A stretch of 64,000 bases of DNA from Snuella sedimenti (GCF_016428595.1 NZ_JAELVQ010000009.1:83345-147344); one strand, 5' to 3'; shown: positions 43,869 to 54,061, numbered from the stretch's first letter. Notes: generated by a model not told the origin, from the letters alone. Numbers and translations: made by a program.

Positions 43869-46800
43869 TTATATTTCAGAATTTGTGTTTTCTGACGGAT
43901 TTTCTTTTCTGTATTGTGAAGGTGTTTGGTTAAATGTTTCTTTAAAACATTTTCTAAAATATTTTAAGTCATTGAACCCAATTTGGTAAGCTACATCGGC
44001 AACACTCATATCGGTCCTGGAAAGTAATTGACCGGCTTTTTTAAATTTAACAGCTCTTATAAATTCTGAAATGGTCTGTCCTGTAAGTGCTTTTAACTTT
44101 TTATACAGAACCGATTGGCTCATGTGCATTTTTTTCGCAAAGGTGACGGCCATGAATTGCGGATCTGAAAAATTTTCCTCAACAATATCCATTGCTTTTT
44201 TTAAGAAAATTTCGTCCGTAGACACTAAATTTAGTTCCTTTGGTTCCAGTATAAAATCCTTTTTGAATTTCTCGATAAGGTTTAACCTGGATTTCAATAA
44301 GTTCTCTACCTGCAATTTTAATAATTCTGGATCGAATGGTTTCGAAATATACGCATCGGCACCTGTTTCGTAACCCGTTTTTTGAATTTTGGCAGAAGTT
44401 CTGGCCGTTAATAGGATGACCGGAATATGACTGGTCAATATATCGGTCTTGATGGCGTTACAAAATTCGATGCCGTCCATTTTTGGCATCATGATATCAC
44501 TTATAATAATATCTATGGGGTGAAGTTGGGCCACCTTTATTCCTTTTCTTCCATTCTTCGCTTCAAATACGTTAAATTCATTTGTAAAAATACTTACTAC
44601 AAGAGCTCTTACTTCTGCATTATCTTCAACTATTAAAACTGAAGGTAAGTCGTTATTAAATTCTATTTCATCTTTCTTAGCATCTTTTTTTATCCATTCG
44701 GAAGTAGTGAATAACGGCGCATAATAATCCAATGTATCTCCATTTATAGTAGCTTCATCTTCTATAACCCTATCCTCTGATTTTATATGGTCGCTACCCA
44801 TGGGCAAAAAAATGGTAAAACAAGTGCCTTTTCCCATCTGGCTACTAACATTTATGGTTCCTTGGTGCAGATCGATAATATCTTTGGCCACCGTGAGGCC
44901 TACCCCGGTACCCGATCGTAATTCACTATGCTGCCCCAATTGAAAATACCTATCGAAAATAAATGGAAGATCCTTTTCTGGAATGCCTTTGCCACTGTCG
45001 TGAATTTCCAGTTTGATCATGTTAGAATCATTATCTTCTGACAGGTGCATTGATATAATACCATGAACAGGCGTAAATTTAAACGCATTGGATAAGATAT
45101 TGAGCAATGCTTTTTTTATTTCTATCTTATCAAACCAAATCTCTAATGTAGGTGTTGCGTACGTAAAACTATAGTGAATGTCTTTTTCTGCGGCTAATTC
45201 GTTAAATGACAATTTAATATCTTCAAGAAATGGCACCATGTTATGTTTTGAGAAGTGCATTTTTAATTTGCCGCTTTCTGCTTTCCTGAAATCCAGTAGT
45301 TGGTTAATTAATTGTAATAAAATATTAGTATTTCTATAAATGCCTTCCAATTGTGATTGGACGTAATTATTTTCTTTTGTATTATCCATTAATCGTTTTA
45401 AAGGCCCCACAATTAAAGTAAGAGGAGTCCTAAAGTCATGGGAAATATTAGTAAACAACTGTAATTTAAGTTTGTTCAATTCTTCCATTTTGGCTTTTTC
45501 CAGCCTTGCTTCCTTTAAGGCATTTCGTTCCGCAAGCCTGGTAAGCAGAATTTTTCTGGTAATAAATATTAAGATTAAAACCAGTACAGTATAAAGCACA
45601 TAAGCCTGCCAGGTTTTCCATAGTGGAGGCCTTATCTTTAATTTTATTGATGCAGGCTTTTTATTCCAAAGGCCATCACTGTTTGCGGCCTTTACTTTAA
45701 ACTCATAATCACCGTGTTCTAAATTAGTATATGTAGCAGTTGATTTATTTTCAACCGTATTCCAGTGCTCATCAAACCCTTCCAATTTATAAGCATATTG
45801 GGTTTTATTTGGTTTGGAAAATCCCAAGGCCACAAAGTCAAAGCTAACATCGTTTTGTTTGTGGGTTAATGTTACCGTCTGGATAGAATCTGTTACATTA
45901 AGATACGGTTTATTGCTAACACTAATGGTACGAATGACTATAGGAGGAATAAATGAATCTTGAGTAGTTTCATTAGGGTTGAAAATAGTAAATCCGTTAG
46001 TGCCTCCAAAGATCAGCTCTCCTCTTTTGGTTTTGTTGGACGCCCCATAGTTAAATTCCTTTCCCTGAAGGCCATCCGATTCACTGAAATTTTTAATTTG
46101 ATTTGTTCTTAGATCTATTTTACTGAGGCCATTATTAGTACTCACCCAGATACTATTATTATCATCGGGTTGAATCGCATAGATAACTTCATCCGGAAGT
46201 CCTTGATGTATACCAAACCGTTGACTTTCTTGGGTGCTCAGGTTATATTTGTACAATCCATCGCCTTCAGTACCTATCCAAAGTATATTGGAGGATTCCT
46301 GATATACACTAATAACAATTTTTGCTATATAAGCTCTATTCGTTGTTTCTTGAAATTTGATAGGAAGTATCTGTCTGGAATTGATATCAACCTTAAAAAG
46401 ACCATTATCACTTCCAACCCAAAGTTTATTGTTTAAATAAGTTTTAGATATGGTATGGATAAAAGTCCCTATTAGGGTATCGGGGTCCTTAACTCGAGAA
46501 AAAGCAAGTGTCTTTTTATTAAATACAGTTAAGCCTTCGCTATTAGTCCCTATCCATATATTATGTAAATAGTCTTCTGCCAAACAGGTTATTTTGTTAT
46601 CGCTTAAACTAGTTGTATCTCCAGGAATGCTTTTAAATCTTTTATAGTTTAAACTAGAGCTTTTTAAAGTTATCTTATTAAGTCCATCGGCATGGGTACC
46701 TATCCAAAAATTGCCATCACTATCTTTAAGGATAGCCTTAACATTGTTTCCACTTAAACTGTTAGGGTTTTTGAGGTCGTGCATGTAATACGAGAATTTC

Positions 46801-47993
46801 CCCGTTGTTTGATTATAAACATTGATGCCCCCGCCTTCAGTTCCTATCCACAGATCGTTATTCTGGTTTTCAACTATGGAGCTTACAATATTATTGTTTA
46901 GAGATAATTGGTAGATGTCTTCTGCATAAGATGAAAAAGCATTGGAATGCTTGTCGAGATAGTTTACGCCCCCTGCCCAAGTACCTACCCATAAATCTCC
47001 TTTGGCATCCTCAAAGATTTTATAAATGGAATTATCACTTAAACTATTCTGATTTTTTTTATCATGCGTATAATGGTAAATGCGTTGTGTGCTTTTGTTT
47101 AAATAATATACACCATTGTAAGTGCCTATCCATAAATTTTTAAATTGATCTTCATAAATGGCACGAACTGCACTAGAAATAACTTTCTCTGTTTCTGAAG
47201 TCAGTTTAAAATCTTTAAAAACCTGATCTTTTTTATCAAAAAGCGCCAAGCCATTTTCATAACCAAGCCATATATTGTTGTCTGAATCTCCATATAAGGT
47301 TGTTGTATTACTTTTGGTAACACTTGGTGAAGCATTTTCAGGATATGAAAAATGTATAAATGTATTTATTTTAGGTTCATACTTGTCTATACTTTTCGAG
47401 GTACAAATCCATAATTCAGAATTTTTGGTCAGTACTAAGGCATTGGTTTGATTAGAACTAATACTTGATGGAACATGCTTATTGTGTTTAAATTTTAATA
47501 CGCGATATGTTTTCGTATTAAAACGATGCAATCCATTACTGGTTGCAATCCATAAAAAGGGTCCCTTACCTTCCTTTATATCTATAATTTCTATATCATA
47601 AGGAATCTCTTTGTCTTTGTCTAAAAAAACCCTTTCAAAACTATCTTGAGCAGGAATATATTTATTCAACCCGTTTTTTGTTCCAACCCAAATATTTTTT
47701 TCACGATCTTCAATTATTGAAAAAATTCTATTATTACTTAAACTATTAGGGTCTGTAGAACTTGAGTAGTAATTTTTAAATATTTGTCCGTCAAATTTGT
47801 TCAGTCCATACCTTGTTCCAAACCATATGTAACCTTGATAGTCTTGTAATATAGAAACAACAGAGCGTTGAGAGAGCCCATCTTGTGTTGAAAAGTGCTT
47901 GAAATTTAATTTTGAATATAGACTGTGCTCTTCCTGTCCAAAACTTAGGCTAATGTATAAAAACGTTAATGCTATTTTAAAGACAGTTTTCAT
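43869..47993 (-). CDS. Hybrid two-component sensor/AraC regulator (HTCS)
   Basis: A 1374-residue protein with a signal peptide and two seven-bladed beta-propellers of two-component regulator propeller repeats (about 20-720, repeated WIGTxxGL motifs). A Y_Y_Y domain (about 725-785), one membrane helix (about 798-817), HisKA with SHDFRTPLT (His about 852), and HATPase motifs NAFKFTP and GTGVGL follow. A receiver domain has its Asp in SDIMMPKMDG (about 1166), and a C-terminal AraC helix-turn-helix ends the protein (about 1265-1370). All catalytic residues are present. HTCS proteins sense oligosaccharides in the periplasm and switch on the neighbouring glycan genes. Confidence 0.97.
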   Translation of the reverse strand: MKTVFKIALTFLYISLSFGQEEHSLYSKLNFKHFSTQDGLSQRSVVSILQDYQGYIWFGTRYGLNKFDGQIFKNYYSSSTDPNSLSNNRIFSIIEDREKNIWVGTKNGLNKYIPAQDSFERVFLDKDKEIPYDIEIIDIKEGKGPFLWIATSNGLHRFNTKTYRVLKFKHNKHVPSSISSNQTNALVLTKNSELWICTSKSIDKYEPKINTFIHFSYPENASPSVTKSNTTTLYGDSDNNIWLGYENGLALFDKKDQVFKDFKLTSETEKVISSAVRAIYEDQFKNLWIGTYNGVYYLNKSTQRIYHYTHDKKNQNSLSDNSIYKIFEDAKGDLWVGTWAGGVNYLDKHSNAFSSYAEDIYQLSLNNNIVSSIVENQNNDLWIGTEGGGINVYNQTTGKFSYYMHDLKNPNSLSGNNVKAILKDSDGNFWIGTHADGLNKITLKSSSLNYKRFKSIPGDTTSLSDNKITCLAEDYLHNIWIGTNSEGLTVFNKKTLAFSRVKDPDTLIGTFIHTISKTYLNNKLWVGSDNGLFKVDINSRQILPIKFQETTNRAYIAKIVISVYQESSNILWIGTEGDGLYKYNLSTQESQRFGIHQGLPDEVIYAIQPDDNNSIWVSTNNGLSKIDLRTNQIKNFSESDGLQGKEFNYGASNKTKRGELIFGGTNGFTIFNPNETTQDSFIPPIVIRTISVSNKPYLNVTDSIQTVTLTHKQNDVSFDFVALGFSKPNKTQYAYKLEGFDEHWNTVENKSTATYTNLEHGDYEFKVKAANSDGLWNKKPASIKLKIRPPLWKTWQAYVLYTVLVLILIFITRKILLTRLAERNALKEARLEKAKMEELNKLKLQLFTNISHDFRTPLTLIVGPLKRLMDNTKENNYVQSQLEGIYRNTNILLQLINQLLDFRKAESGKLKMHFSKHNMVPFLEDIKLSFNELAAEKDIHYSFTYATPTLEIWFDKIEIKKALLNILSNAFKFTPVHGIISMHLSEDNDSNMIKLEIHDSGKGIPEKDLPFIFDRYFQLGQHSELRSGTGVGLTVAKDIIDLHQGTINVSSQMGKGTCFTIFLPMGSDHIKSEDRVIEDEATINGDTLDYYAPLFTTSEWIKKDAKKDEIEFNNDLPSVLIVEDNAEVRALVVSIFTNEFNVFEAKNGRKGIKVAQLHPIDIIISDIMMPKMDGIEFCNAIKTDILTSHIPVILLTARTSAKIQKTGYETGADAYISKPFDPELLKLQVENLLKSRLNLIEKFKKDFILEPKELNLVSTDEIFLKKAMDIVEENFSDPQFMAVTFAKKMHMSQSVLYKKLKALTGQTISEFIRAVKFKKAGQLLSRTDMSVADVAYQIGFNDLKYFRKCFKETFNQTPSQYRKENPSENTNSEI

Positions 47994-48153
47994 ATATCAT
48001 TTATATAGGATAATATAATCAAAATTATAACATATTAAACCTCTAAAGTATAAGAAAAAGAATTATGGAATAGCTTAATAAAATGGAGACGGGGCCTTAA
48101 AAGCGTTTAAAAACCATTCCAATTTTTATTTCAAACCCCTTTATTATACAGCG

Positions 48154-48193
48154 AACAAAGAGCAGGCTAATTTCCAAAAGCCTACTCTTTGTT
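48154..48193. terminator. Strong hairpin between two PUL genes (in the gap 47994-48297)
   Basis: Arms 48154-48168 and 48179-48193 pair at 14 of 15 positions with a 10-nt loop. It lies after the beta-helix gene on its strand and could separate its transcript from the HTCS gene. There is no clear T tract on the minus strand. Nothing else was recognised in this 304-bp gap. Confidence 0.5.
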
Positions 48194-48297
48194 TGTTCCT
48201 CTTTATATTCTCCTTCCTAAGGGTGACCTAATTTCATTTTAATGTAACAAAATAGAGGAAATCAAATGGTTTGCCTAAACTAACTTGTATTATTCCT

Positions 48298-49470
48298 TTA
48301 TATCTTCCAATAAAACTTTCCAGATTCAGGTAAAGTATAAGTGGTAATGACAGGCTTTCCAAATCCTTTAAATGAATAAATAGTATTAGGATTGGCATAC
48401 CTAGGACCCTGATTTTTATAATTTGTAATATTGTTTACCAGAATATTGTCATCTCCCGGTGGTTTATGTCCATATTCTGCACCCCCTGTTCCAAATATGT
48501 CCCAACCGTGCCAAGTAGGAAGATAGATTTTAGTGTTCTCCACAAGATTCTTGCCTTTATCTCCATTGTGAAAATTTACATCGCCTTCTATATAGCATTC
48601 CGTTATAACATTATAAGTCGCCCCTTGCTGTATAGCTAAATGCCTAATTCTCTTTACAGTTTCATTCATAATTAAATTGTACTTCCCCCTTATATCATAG
48701 TACCCATTACCAGAACCGCCTTTATTGAAACACCTATCTATATAATTACCTTTAAGCGTATTATGTTCTCCTGCAACCAAAATAGGATCTGTTCCTGAAT
48801 TTAATATTTTACAATTAGTAACCCAGCAGTTTTTGGCAGACGCCGTTAATTGTACCTGCCTTACATATAGATCGGTTAGTCCATCAGGATTGTTTTGAAA
48901 ACACTCTCCGCACCAGCCGCCGGTTAACCATGTTTCCCGGTCTTTGGGTTCAAAACCCTCTACTTTGTAGTTAATGGTTAAATTTTCTAAGCCCGCATAA
49001 GAGACGGCATCAAATTTTATGGTGTTTTTTTTGCCTTCACTCCAATAGGCCCTTATTAGGGAATTAATAACGACATCATCTTTGTTTTCTCCACGTAAAA
49101 CAACATTGCTTTTAAGGTTTAAAGTAGCATATAACGGATATTGCCCAGATTTTAACACTATCACCCCTCCCCCTGTAGCTGCAACTTCATCTATTGCTGT
49201 TTGAATATCATCATCTTGTGTTAAGGTTTTTACAACCTGTAAATCACTTGGAATACCTCCATTAACACCTGCTTTGGTAAATTCGGCAACGAGACTTTCA
49301 ATTAGGGCTTTGCCATCATCGACTAATACTTCTTCTTCAATTATTTCTTCTGGTTGTTCTTCAACTTGATTATCACCAGAGCAATTAACAAATAAAATTG
49401 TGACAATTAACAAACCAAAATATAGCGGTAACTTTTTTGTATTTAAACTAACGTTCATTTCATTTATCAT
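48298..49470 (-). CDS. Right-handed beta-helix lipoprotein, candidate polysaccharide lyase
   Basis: A 390-residue protein with a lipobox (TILFVNC|S) and an acidic linker, then a parallel beta-helix domain. Helix-type repeats are seen in DIQTAIDEVAATGGGVIVLKSG, NVVLRGENKDDVVINS, NCWVTNCKILNSG, and NLIMNETVKRIRHLAIQQG. Such folds are used by pectate lyases and other polysaccharide lyases and by some epimerases and hydrolases. It is the second gene after the larger beta-helix protein in the cluster. No family-specific catalytic triad can be pointed out by eye. The start could also be 49458. Confidence 0.7.
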   Translation of the reverse strand: MINEMNVSLNTKKLPLYFGLLIVTILFVNCSGDNQVEEQPEEIIEEEVLVDDGKALIESLVAEFTKAGVNGGIPSDLQVVKTLTQDDDIQTAIDEVAATGGGVIVLKSGQYPLYATLNLKSNVVLRGENKDDVVINSLIRAYWSEGKKNTIKFDAVSYAGLENLTINYKVEGFEPKDRETWLTGGWCGECFQNNPDGLTDLYVRQVQLTASAKNCWVTNCKILNSGTDPILVAGEHNTLKGNYIDRCFNKGGSGNGYYDIRGKYNLIMNETVKRIRHLAIQQGATYNVITECYIEGDVNFHNGDKGKNLVENTKIYLPTWHGWDIFGTGGAEYGHKPPGDDNILVNNITNYKNQGPRYANPNTIYSFKGFGKPVITTYTLPESGKFYWKI

Positions 49471-49572
49471 TTTTAAACTAAGCTTTACAATTTAACATGC
49501 ACAAGAAGTTTTTATTTTGCTGGTAGTTATTTGCAATTAACCAACGTAACTCATCTATTTTAAGGGAATTGT

Positions 49573-52497
49573 TTATTCTTTCACAAACTTTGAAACAGAC
49601 CTGTTACCGGTATTGTTATTGTATAATTCAATAATAAAAATGCCTTTGTCCAGACCTTGAACATCAATAGTCATTTCCTCTGAATTCGACCCTGTGCCGC
49701 TTTTCTTTATCACTCCATTTAAGTCTGAAACAACATAAGAACTAATTATTTCTCCCCATTGTATATTCACATAATTTGTTGTTGGGTTAGGAAAAAGACT
49801 GAAAAGATCAACATTAGTAAGCGTTTGTGCTGTTTCTATTCCTTTAGGAACAGAAATTTCATTTATAGGGGCTTCTATAATTTGATTGGCAAATTTTAAT
49901 AGCAATTTAGGTTTGTAACCTCCTGACTCACTAGAGTTATAATTTATATAAGCATTATTATTTGAGCTTAACTGAACGGAAAGATAACCATCTCCCAAAC
50001 GCTCAATTTCTGCCTGGTCTGTAATATCCCAAGTAACTATATTTCCTGTATTTTGCACAACCTTGCTATCCAAAAGCGTACTTGAAATAGGTTTATTATT
50101 CCATGTAAGATTCGTTTCAGACCAGTTATCATGTGCAACAAATTTCACATCATGAGTCACATTATTCTCTGGATTTGCCCCTAACTTAGGTACTAATTGT
50201 AGCTTTGCACTCACTATTTTTCTATCGAAGGAAGATATATTAAATTTTAAATAAGTCTCCCTTTCGAATCCTACCACATCATTTTTAACTTCAAGGTTTG
50301 TATTGTTATAATTATTATCTGCATAACTTCCGGAACGTACGTAAGCGTCATCAATAGAAATTAATTCCTCATCGGCTACTTTAATTATTAAAGTAGGCCT
50401 TGAAGTTTGCTTCCAATATTCCTTAGAAAAAACACTGCTGTAAACTCCCCAGTTTATTGCGCTCAATTCTAAAGACAGAATTCCATCTTTCTTAATTTCA
50501 CTTTGTACTTGACGAGTAATATCCCATTCCATACCACCTGTCCCTCCAGACTGAGTACCCAAAGAAAAAGAGGCGGAAGGCTTGTTATTCCAATTAATGG
50601 TAGATTCGTTCCAATTATCATCTTCCACATACTTTAAATCGTAATTTGAAGCCCCAGAATTATTTGATGTCAATCGTAATTTTGCACTTGATAGGTTTTT
50701 TACAGCAGACAAATCAAAAGACAAAAACACTTTTCTTCCATAATTTCCTCCATCCCTTCTTATTTCAAGATTTGTAGCCTTACCATAATTATTATTTCCA
50801 TAAGTTCCACTTCTTACGTGGGCATCTCCTGTAGGTTTTAATTCTAAAGTATCTGTAGCATACCAATCTTCTTTTAGCTTATTCCATTCATCTAAAGCGA
50901 TGTCTATCCAAGTAGGTTTAGAACCTAAGCGATGTTCCAGTTGTGCCTCGTACAAAGATTCAATATTTACTTTTGTTCCATTGCTTTCTTCATACTTGAC
51001 ATGAGATTGTACAAAAGTAGTTGAACCATTACCATGATACCCCACAATAATAGGATTAACTATAGCTAATCCGCAATAATTGTTCCCACAATCTCTCCAT
51101 AGATCTACAGTAGTATTATTATCACTAATTCGTTTTGTATTCCACATTGTAAGTCCAGTAAGATGATTGGGGAGGTTTGAGAAATGCCCACCTGCACCAC
51201 TTACCCATGCTGTTGTATACAAATCTATTAAGTTCGTTCTAGGCATGCTTCCATGCAAATCCATACCATATTTTTTCTGGGCATCAATTCTCCAAACTAC
51301 TGACCCACAGGCTTTTCCAGACATATCAGCACCATGCCACTGTCCAGAAGAAGTATTATCCCAAATTAGTCCTTGAAGTATTCGAGAAGAACCACCATCT
51401 ACAATGGATAACGCATGACCACTATTACCATCCACTAGAATATTTAATAAGGAAGATGCATAGGATGAAGCTGTAATTTTCACAGAATTACTAACATTTG
51501 AAAATCGGCTTCTTCTCACCCATGAATGTGCGACCCTACTCATTTTTATAGCTTTCCAACCATAGTTATGGATGTAGTTTTTATGGTGCTTAAAAGACTC
51601 ATTAAAGTTTGCTTTAAAATGAATATCCTCAAAGCCACAATTTTCAAGTAATGTAAAAGTTTGTGCTTTCCAATGGTGTGCTGAATTTATATTATCAATT
51701 ATTGGATCTTTAAAATACACCTTCTTTTTAGCAATATCAATAGACTCAATTTCATGAGTTTCTTGTAAAGCAACTCCGTTTTTTATAATACTTGTCCAAA
51801 CATTTCTAGGTGTTTTGCCATCTAGATACTCTTCATTAGCCGCAGTGTTGGCACTCATTACCAAACGACAGTACTTAGCCTTCAAGAAAATAACTGGATT
51901 ATCTACATAAATAAAATTATCTCCTCTCTTTGAGTCTTTTGTTATTTCAGTACTTTTTACAACTGGTGTATTTATAGGGTTAAATATAAACATGGGAGCA
52001 TTGTCCCAAGGCGATGCCCCAGAAGGTAAGCGCATATAGTTTTTCATGTTGATGATAGTTCCTCCAGGAATAGAGCCACTTCCTTTCAATATAATATTTG
52101 AGGAATTAATAGTAATGGGTGACGTATTATTGGGGTCTGTATTAACCAAGTATTCTCCGGCAGGAAAGAATACAATCCCACCACCATTTGCTTCGGCAGC
52201 ATTAATGGCGGCCTGTATGGCCTCTTGATCTGAATTTTCGTCATCTGGAACCGCTCCATATGTAGGATCTGTAACATTATAAACTCGTCCGTTAAACCCT
52301 TCGGGTATTTCCAACTCGCCTCTCATATAGCCCGCATAGGAATAATTGGGTAGTACGGGAATGTTAGGGTCTGTTATCTCCCCTGTATATCGTTTCCATA
52401 TTTGTGGTGTTTGTGCTTGAATTTTATAAATGCCAATGTTTATGAATAACATGAAGGTCATTATAAAAATATTTTTTGGAGTAAAAGTTGTTTTCAT
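49573..52497 (-). CDS. Large secreted beta-helix protein with two DNRLRE domains and T9SS sorting tail
   Basis: A 974-residue protein. A signal peptide (ending YKIQAQ) is followed by a pectate-lyase-superfamily beta-helix (about 45-520, DPTYGAVPDDENSDQEAIQAAINAA), which looks like the DUF4955-type proteins. Two DNRLRE domains follow, at about 545-700 and 710-880 (AHVRSGTYGNNNYGK and AYVRSGSYADNNYNN), and a type IX secretion C-terminal domain ends it (LFPNPTTNYVNIQWGE). It is the first gene of the cluster. The start at 52497 gives a normal signal peptide; the longer frame adds 33 odd residues. A lyase role is inferred. Confidence 0.85.
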   Translation of the reverse strand: MKTTFTPKNIFIMTFMLFINIGIYKIQAQTPQIWKRYTGEITDPNIPVLPNYSYAGYMRGELEIPEGFNGRVYNVTDPTYGAVPDDENSDQEAIQAAINAAEANGGGIVFFPAGEYLVNTDPNNTSPITINSSNIILKGSGSIPGGTIINMKNYMRLPSGASPWDNAPMFIFNPINTPVVKSTEITKDSKRGDNFIYVDNPVIFLKAKYCRLVMSANTAANEEYLDGKTPRNVWTSIIKNGVALQETHEIESIDIAKKKVYFKDPIIDNINSAHHWKAQTFTLLENCGFEDIHFKANFNESFKHHKNYIHNYGWKAIKMSRVAHSWVRRSRFSNVSNSVKITASSYASSLLNILVDGNSGHALSIVDGGSSRILQGLIWDNTSSGQWHGADMSGKACGSVVWRIDAQKKYGMDLHGSMPRTNLIDLYTTAWVSGAGGHFSNLPNHLTGLTMWNTKRISDNNTTVDLWRDCGNNYCGLAIVNPIIVGYHGNGSTTFVQSHVKYEESNGTKVNIESLYEAQLEHRLGSKPTWIDIALDEWNKLKEDWYATDTLELKPTGDAHVRSGTYGNNNYGKATNLEIRRDGGNYGRKVFLSFDLSAVKNLSSAKLRLTSNNSGASNYDLKYVEDDNWNESTINWNNKPSASFSLGTQSGGTGGMEWDITRQVQSEIKKDGILSLELSAINWGVYSSVFSKEYWKQTSRPTLIIKVADEELISIDDAYVRSGSYADNNYNNTNLEVKNDVVGFERETYLKFNISSFDRKIVSAKLQLVPKLGANPENNVTHDVKFVAHDNWSETNLTWNNKPISSTLLDSKVVQNTGNIVTWDITDQAEIERLGDGYLSVQLSSNNNAYINYNSSESGGYKPKLLLKFANQIIEAPINEISVPKGIETAQTLTNVDLFSLFPNPTTNYVNIQWGEIISSYVVSDLNGVIKKSGTGSNSEEMTIDVQGLDKGIFIIELYNNNTGNRSVSKFVKE

Positions 52498-52761
52498 AAA
52501 TCGGTGGATTTTGTTGTTATTTGAGTAAAAACAAAGAAAAAGGCAATTTGAAAAAAAAGGGGGTAAAATTAATTTTAAGATAGGGGGGATATCCATTTAT
52601 TTAAATTTTGAGAATGAATACTTAAGACTGTATGAATCAGCCTAAAACCCTGATGGGCGTTATCCTATCCAGAGGTCGTATAGTTCTTGAGAGTAATTCT
52701 TTTTTGACTGAAAAGAGTATAATTTGAGGATATATAAAAGTTAAGTTAAGTATTCAGGTAA

Positions 52762-52795
52762 TAAAAACAATCGTAAGCATTCCTGCTTACGATTG
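52762..52795 (-). terminator. Rho-independent terminator
   Basis: A perfect 12-bp stem (52768-52779 with 52784-52795, loop of 4) is followed by T's on the minus strand. It ends the transcript of the arsC-like gene and the fragment behind it. The rest of the 52498-52828 gap holds the promoter region of the large beta-helix gene, with no clear -7 box seen. Confidence 0.85.
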
Positions 52796-52828
52796 CTAAA
52801 AATTATTTAAACAGAATCGAAATGGTTG

Positions 52829-53539
52829 TTACTTCTTCACAAATTTCACAACCTTTCTATTTGTTGCACTATTGTTAAGTAACTCTAAAAAATAAATTCC
52901 TGTTTTCATATTTTGAACATCAATGGAAATTTCTTTTTGGTTGATGTTTTTCAATGTTTTAATTGTTCTACCTCTTAAATCTGTTATGGCATAAGAACTG
53001 ATAATCTCGCCCCATTTTAAATTCAAATAATCCTTGGTCGGATTGGGAAAATAACCAAAGTAATTGGAGGGAATATCCAATTTTAAATCAGCTTTCGACA
53101 TTTCAAGTTCGGTAAATATCTTTGTAGAAGATTGCTTATTTGAAGCCCCTGCTTCGGCTAGTTCTAAAATTAATTTAGGCACACCACTTGCAGATTCACT
53201 TGAATTAAAAACCACCCAAGCATTACTAACTGTACTTAACTGAATGGAAAGGTACCCATCTCCAGTACGTTCATTTTCGGCCTGTGCGGTCACGTCCCAA
53301 AACATTGCCGCACCGGTTTCCCTAACAATTTGGCTATCTAGAAGTGTACTGGACAAAGGTTTGTTGTTCCAGTTAATAGTAGTCTCAGACCAACTATCGT
53401 CTGACACAAATTTTAGATCATGGATTACATTATTGGCAGGATTTACTCCTATTTTAGGAACCAGTTGCAGTTTAGCGCTCACAATCTCATTGTTAATAGA
53501 AGATAGATTAAATTTTAAATAAGTGTAAGGTGTTGTTAA
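52829..53539 (-). pseudogene. 5'-truncated DNRLRE/T9SS C-terminal fragment
   Basis: The frame 53539-52829 encodes about 236 residues of a DNRLRE domain and a T9SS tail (YFPNPTKDYLNLKWGEIISSY). It matches the end of the large protein at 49573-52497 (both contain SAKLQLVPK, SSTLLDS and WGEIISSYxxxDL). The similarity begins in the middle of a DNRLRE domain (YTYLKFNLSS against ETYLKFNISS), and a stop lies just before it, so no signal peptide or full domain exists. The GTG at 53482 is not a credible start. It is the remnant of a tandem duplicate. Confidence 0.8.
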
Positions 53540-53551
53540 TTAAGATTTTAT

Positions 53552-53908
53552 TTAAATAGTGCTGATTTTGGATTTAACAGCTTCCACGGTTTTTTTCGAG
53601 TTTCCAATAAAAATGCTGTCATCAATGATAATAACAGGGCGGCTTAAAAAAGTATAATGCTCTAAAATATAATGTTTATAATCACGTTCCTCTAGTTTTT
53701 GGTTTTTTAAATCCATTTCCTTGTATAGCTTGGATCGTTTGCTAAAAAGGGCTTCATAACTCCCAGAAAGTGCATGCATTTCTTCTAACTGCTTTACAGT
53801 AATGGGATTGGTTTTAATGTCCTGCAAAATAAATTCAGAAGATAGATTTAGTTCTTTTAAGATCCGGGTGCAGGTGTTGCATGTTTTAAGATAGTATACT
53901 TTCTTCAT
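53552..53908 (-). CDS. ArsC/Spx-family protein
   Basis: A 118-residue thioredoxin-like protein of the ArsC/Spx/MgsR family. The N-terminal motif CNTCTRILKEL gives the CxxC pair used by Spx-like proteins, and LKTCNTC sits at residues 7-13. The Arg that arsenate reductases use is present in FLSRPVIIID (about residue 90). An arsenate reductase or an Spx-like regulator are both possible. It lies upstream of the truncated fragment, which shares its terminator. Confidence 0.85.
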   Translation of the reverse strand: MKKVYYLKTCNTCTRILKELNLSSEFILQDIKTNPITVKQLEEMHALSGSYEALFSKRSKLYKEMDLKNQKLEERDYKHYILEHYTFLSRPVIIIDDSIFIGNSKKTVEAVKSKISTI

Positions 53909-54053
53909 AAGCTTTGAAATTCAATATTACTGATATTATGGAGGGAAAGATAATCACATTTATTTAAATTATACCATTTGTTGATTAACAATGGTATTAT
54001 AAATTGGGGTTTTGTATTTTAATGTTAGAACTGTGCTTTTGTAGCATTTAAGT

Positions 54054-54061
54054 TATATTTG
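54054..54061 (+). promoter_or_regulatory. Bacteroidota -7 box in front of the DinB-family gene
   Basis: TATATTTG matches TAnnTTTG and ends 15 bases before the ATG at 54077. Confidence 0.5.

Noticed and set aside
48298..52497. A SusC/SusD pair that would make a classical PUL
   Set aside because: Neither a SusD-like lipoprotein nor a SusC-type receptor is next to the glycan genes; both TonB receptors in the window lie elsewhere with other neighbours.
53244..53522. A 92-codon plus-strand frame opposite the DNRLRE fragment
   Set aside because: It is antisense to a segment with clear domain similarity and shows no features of its own.
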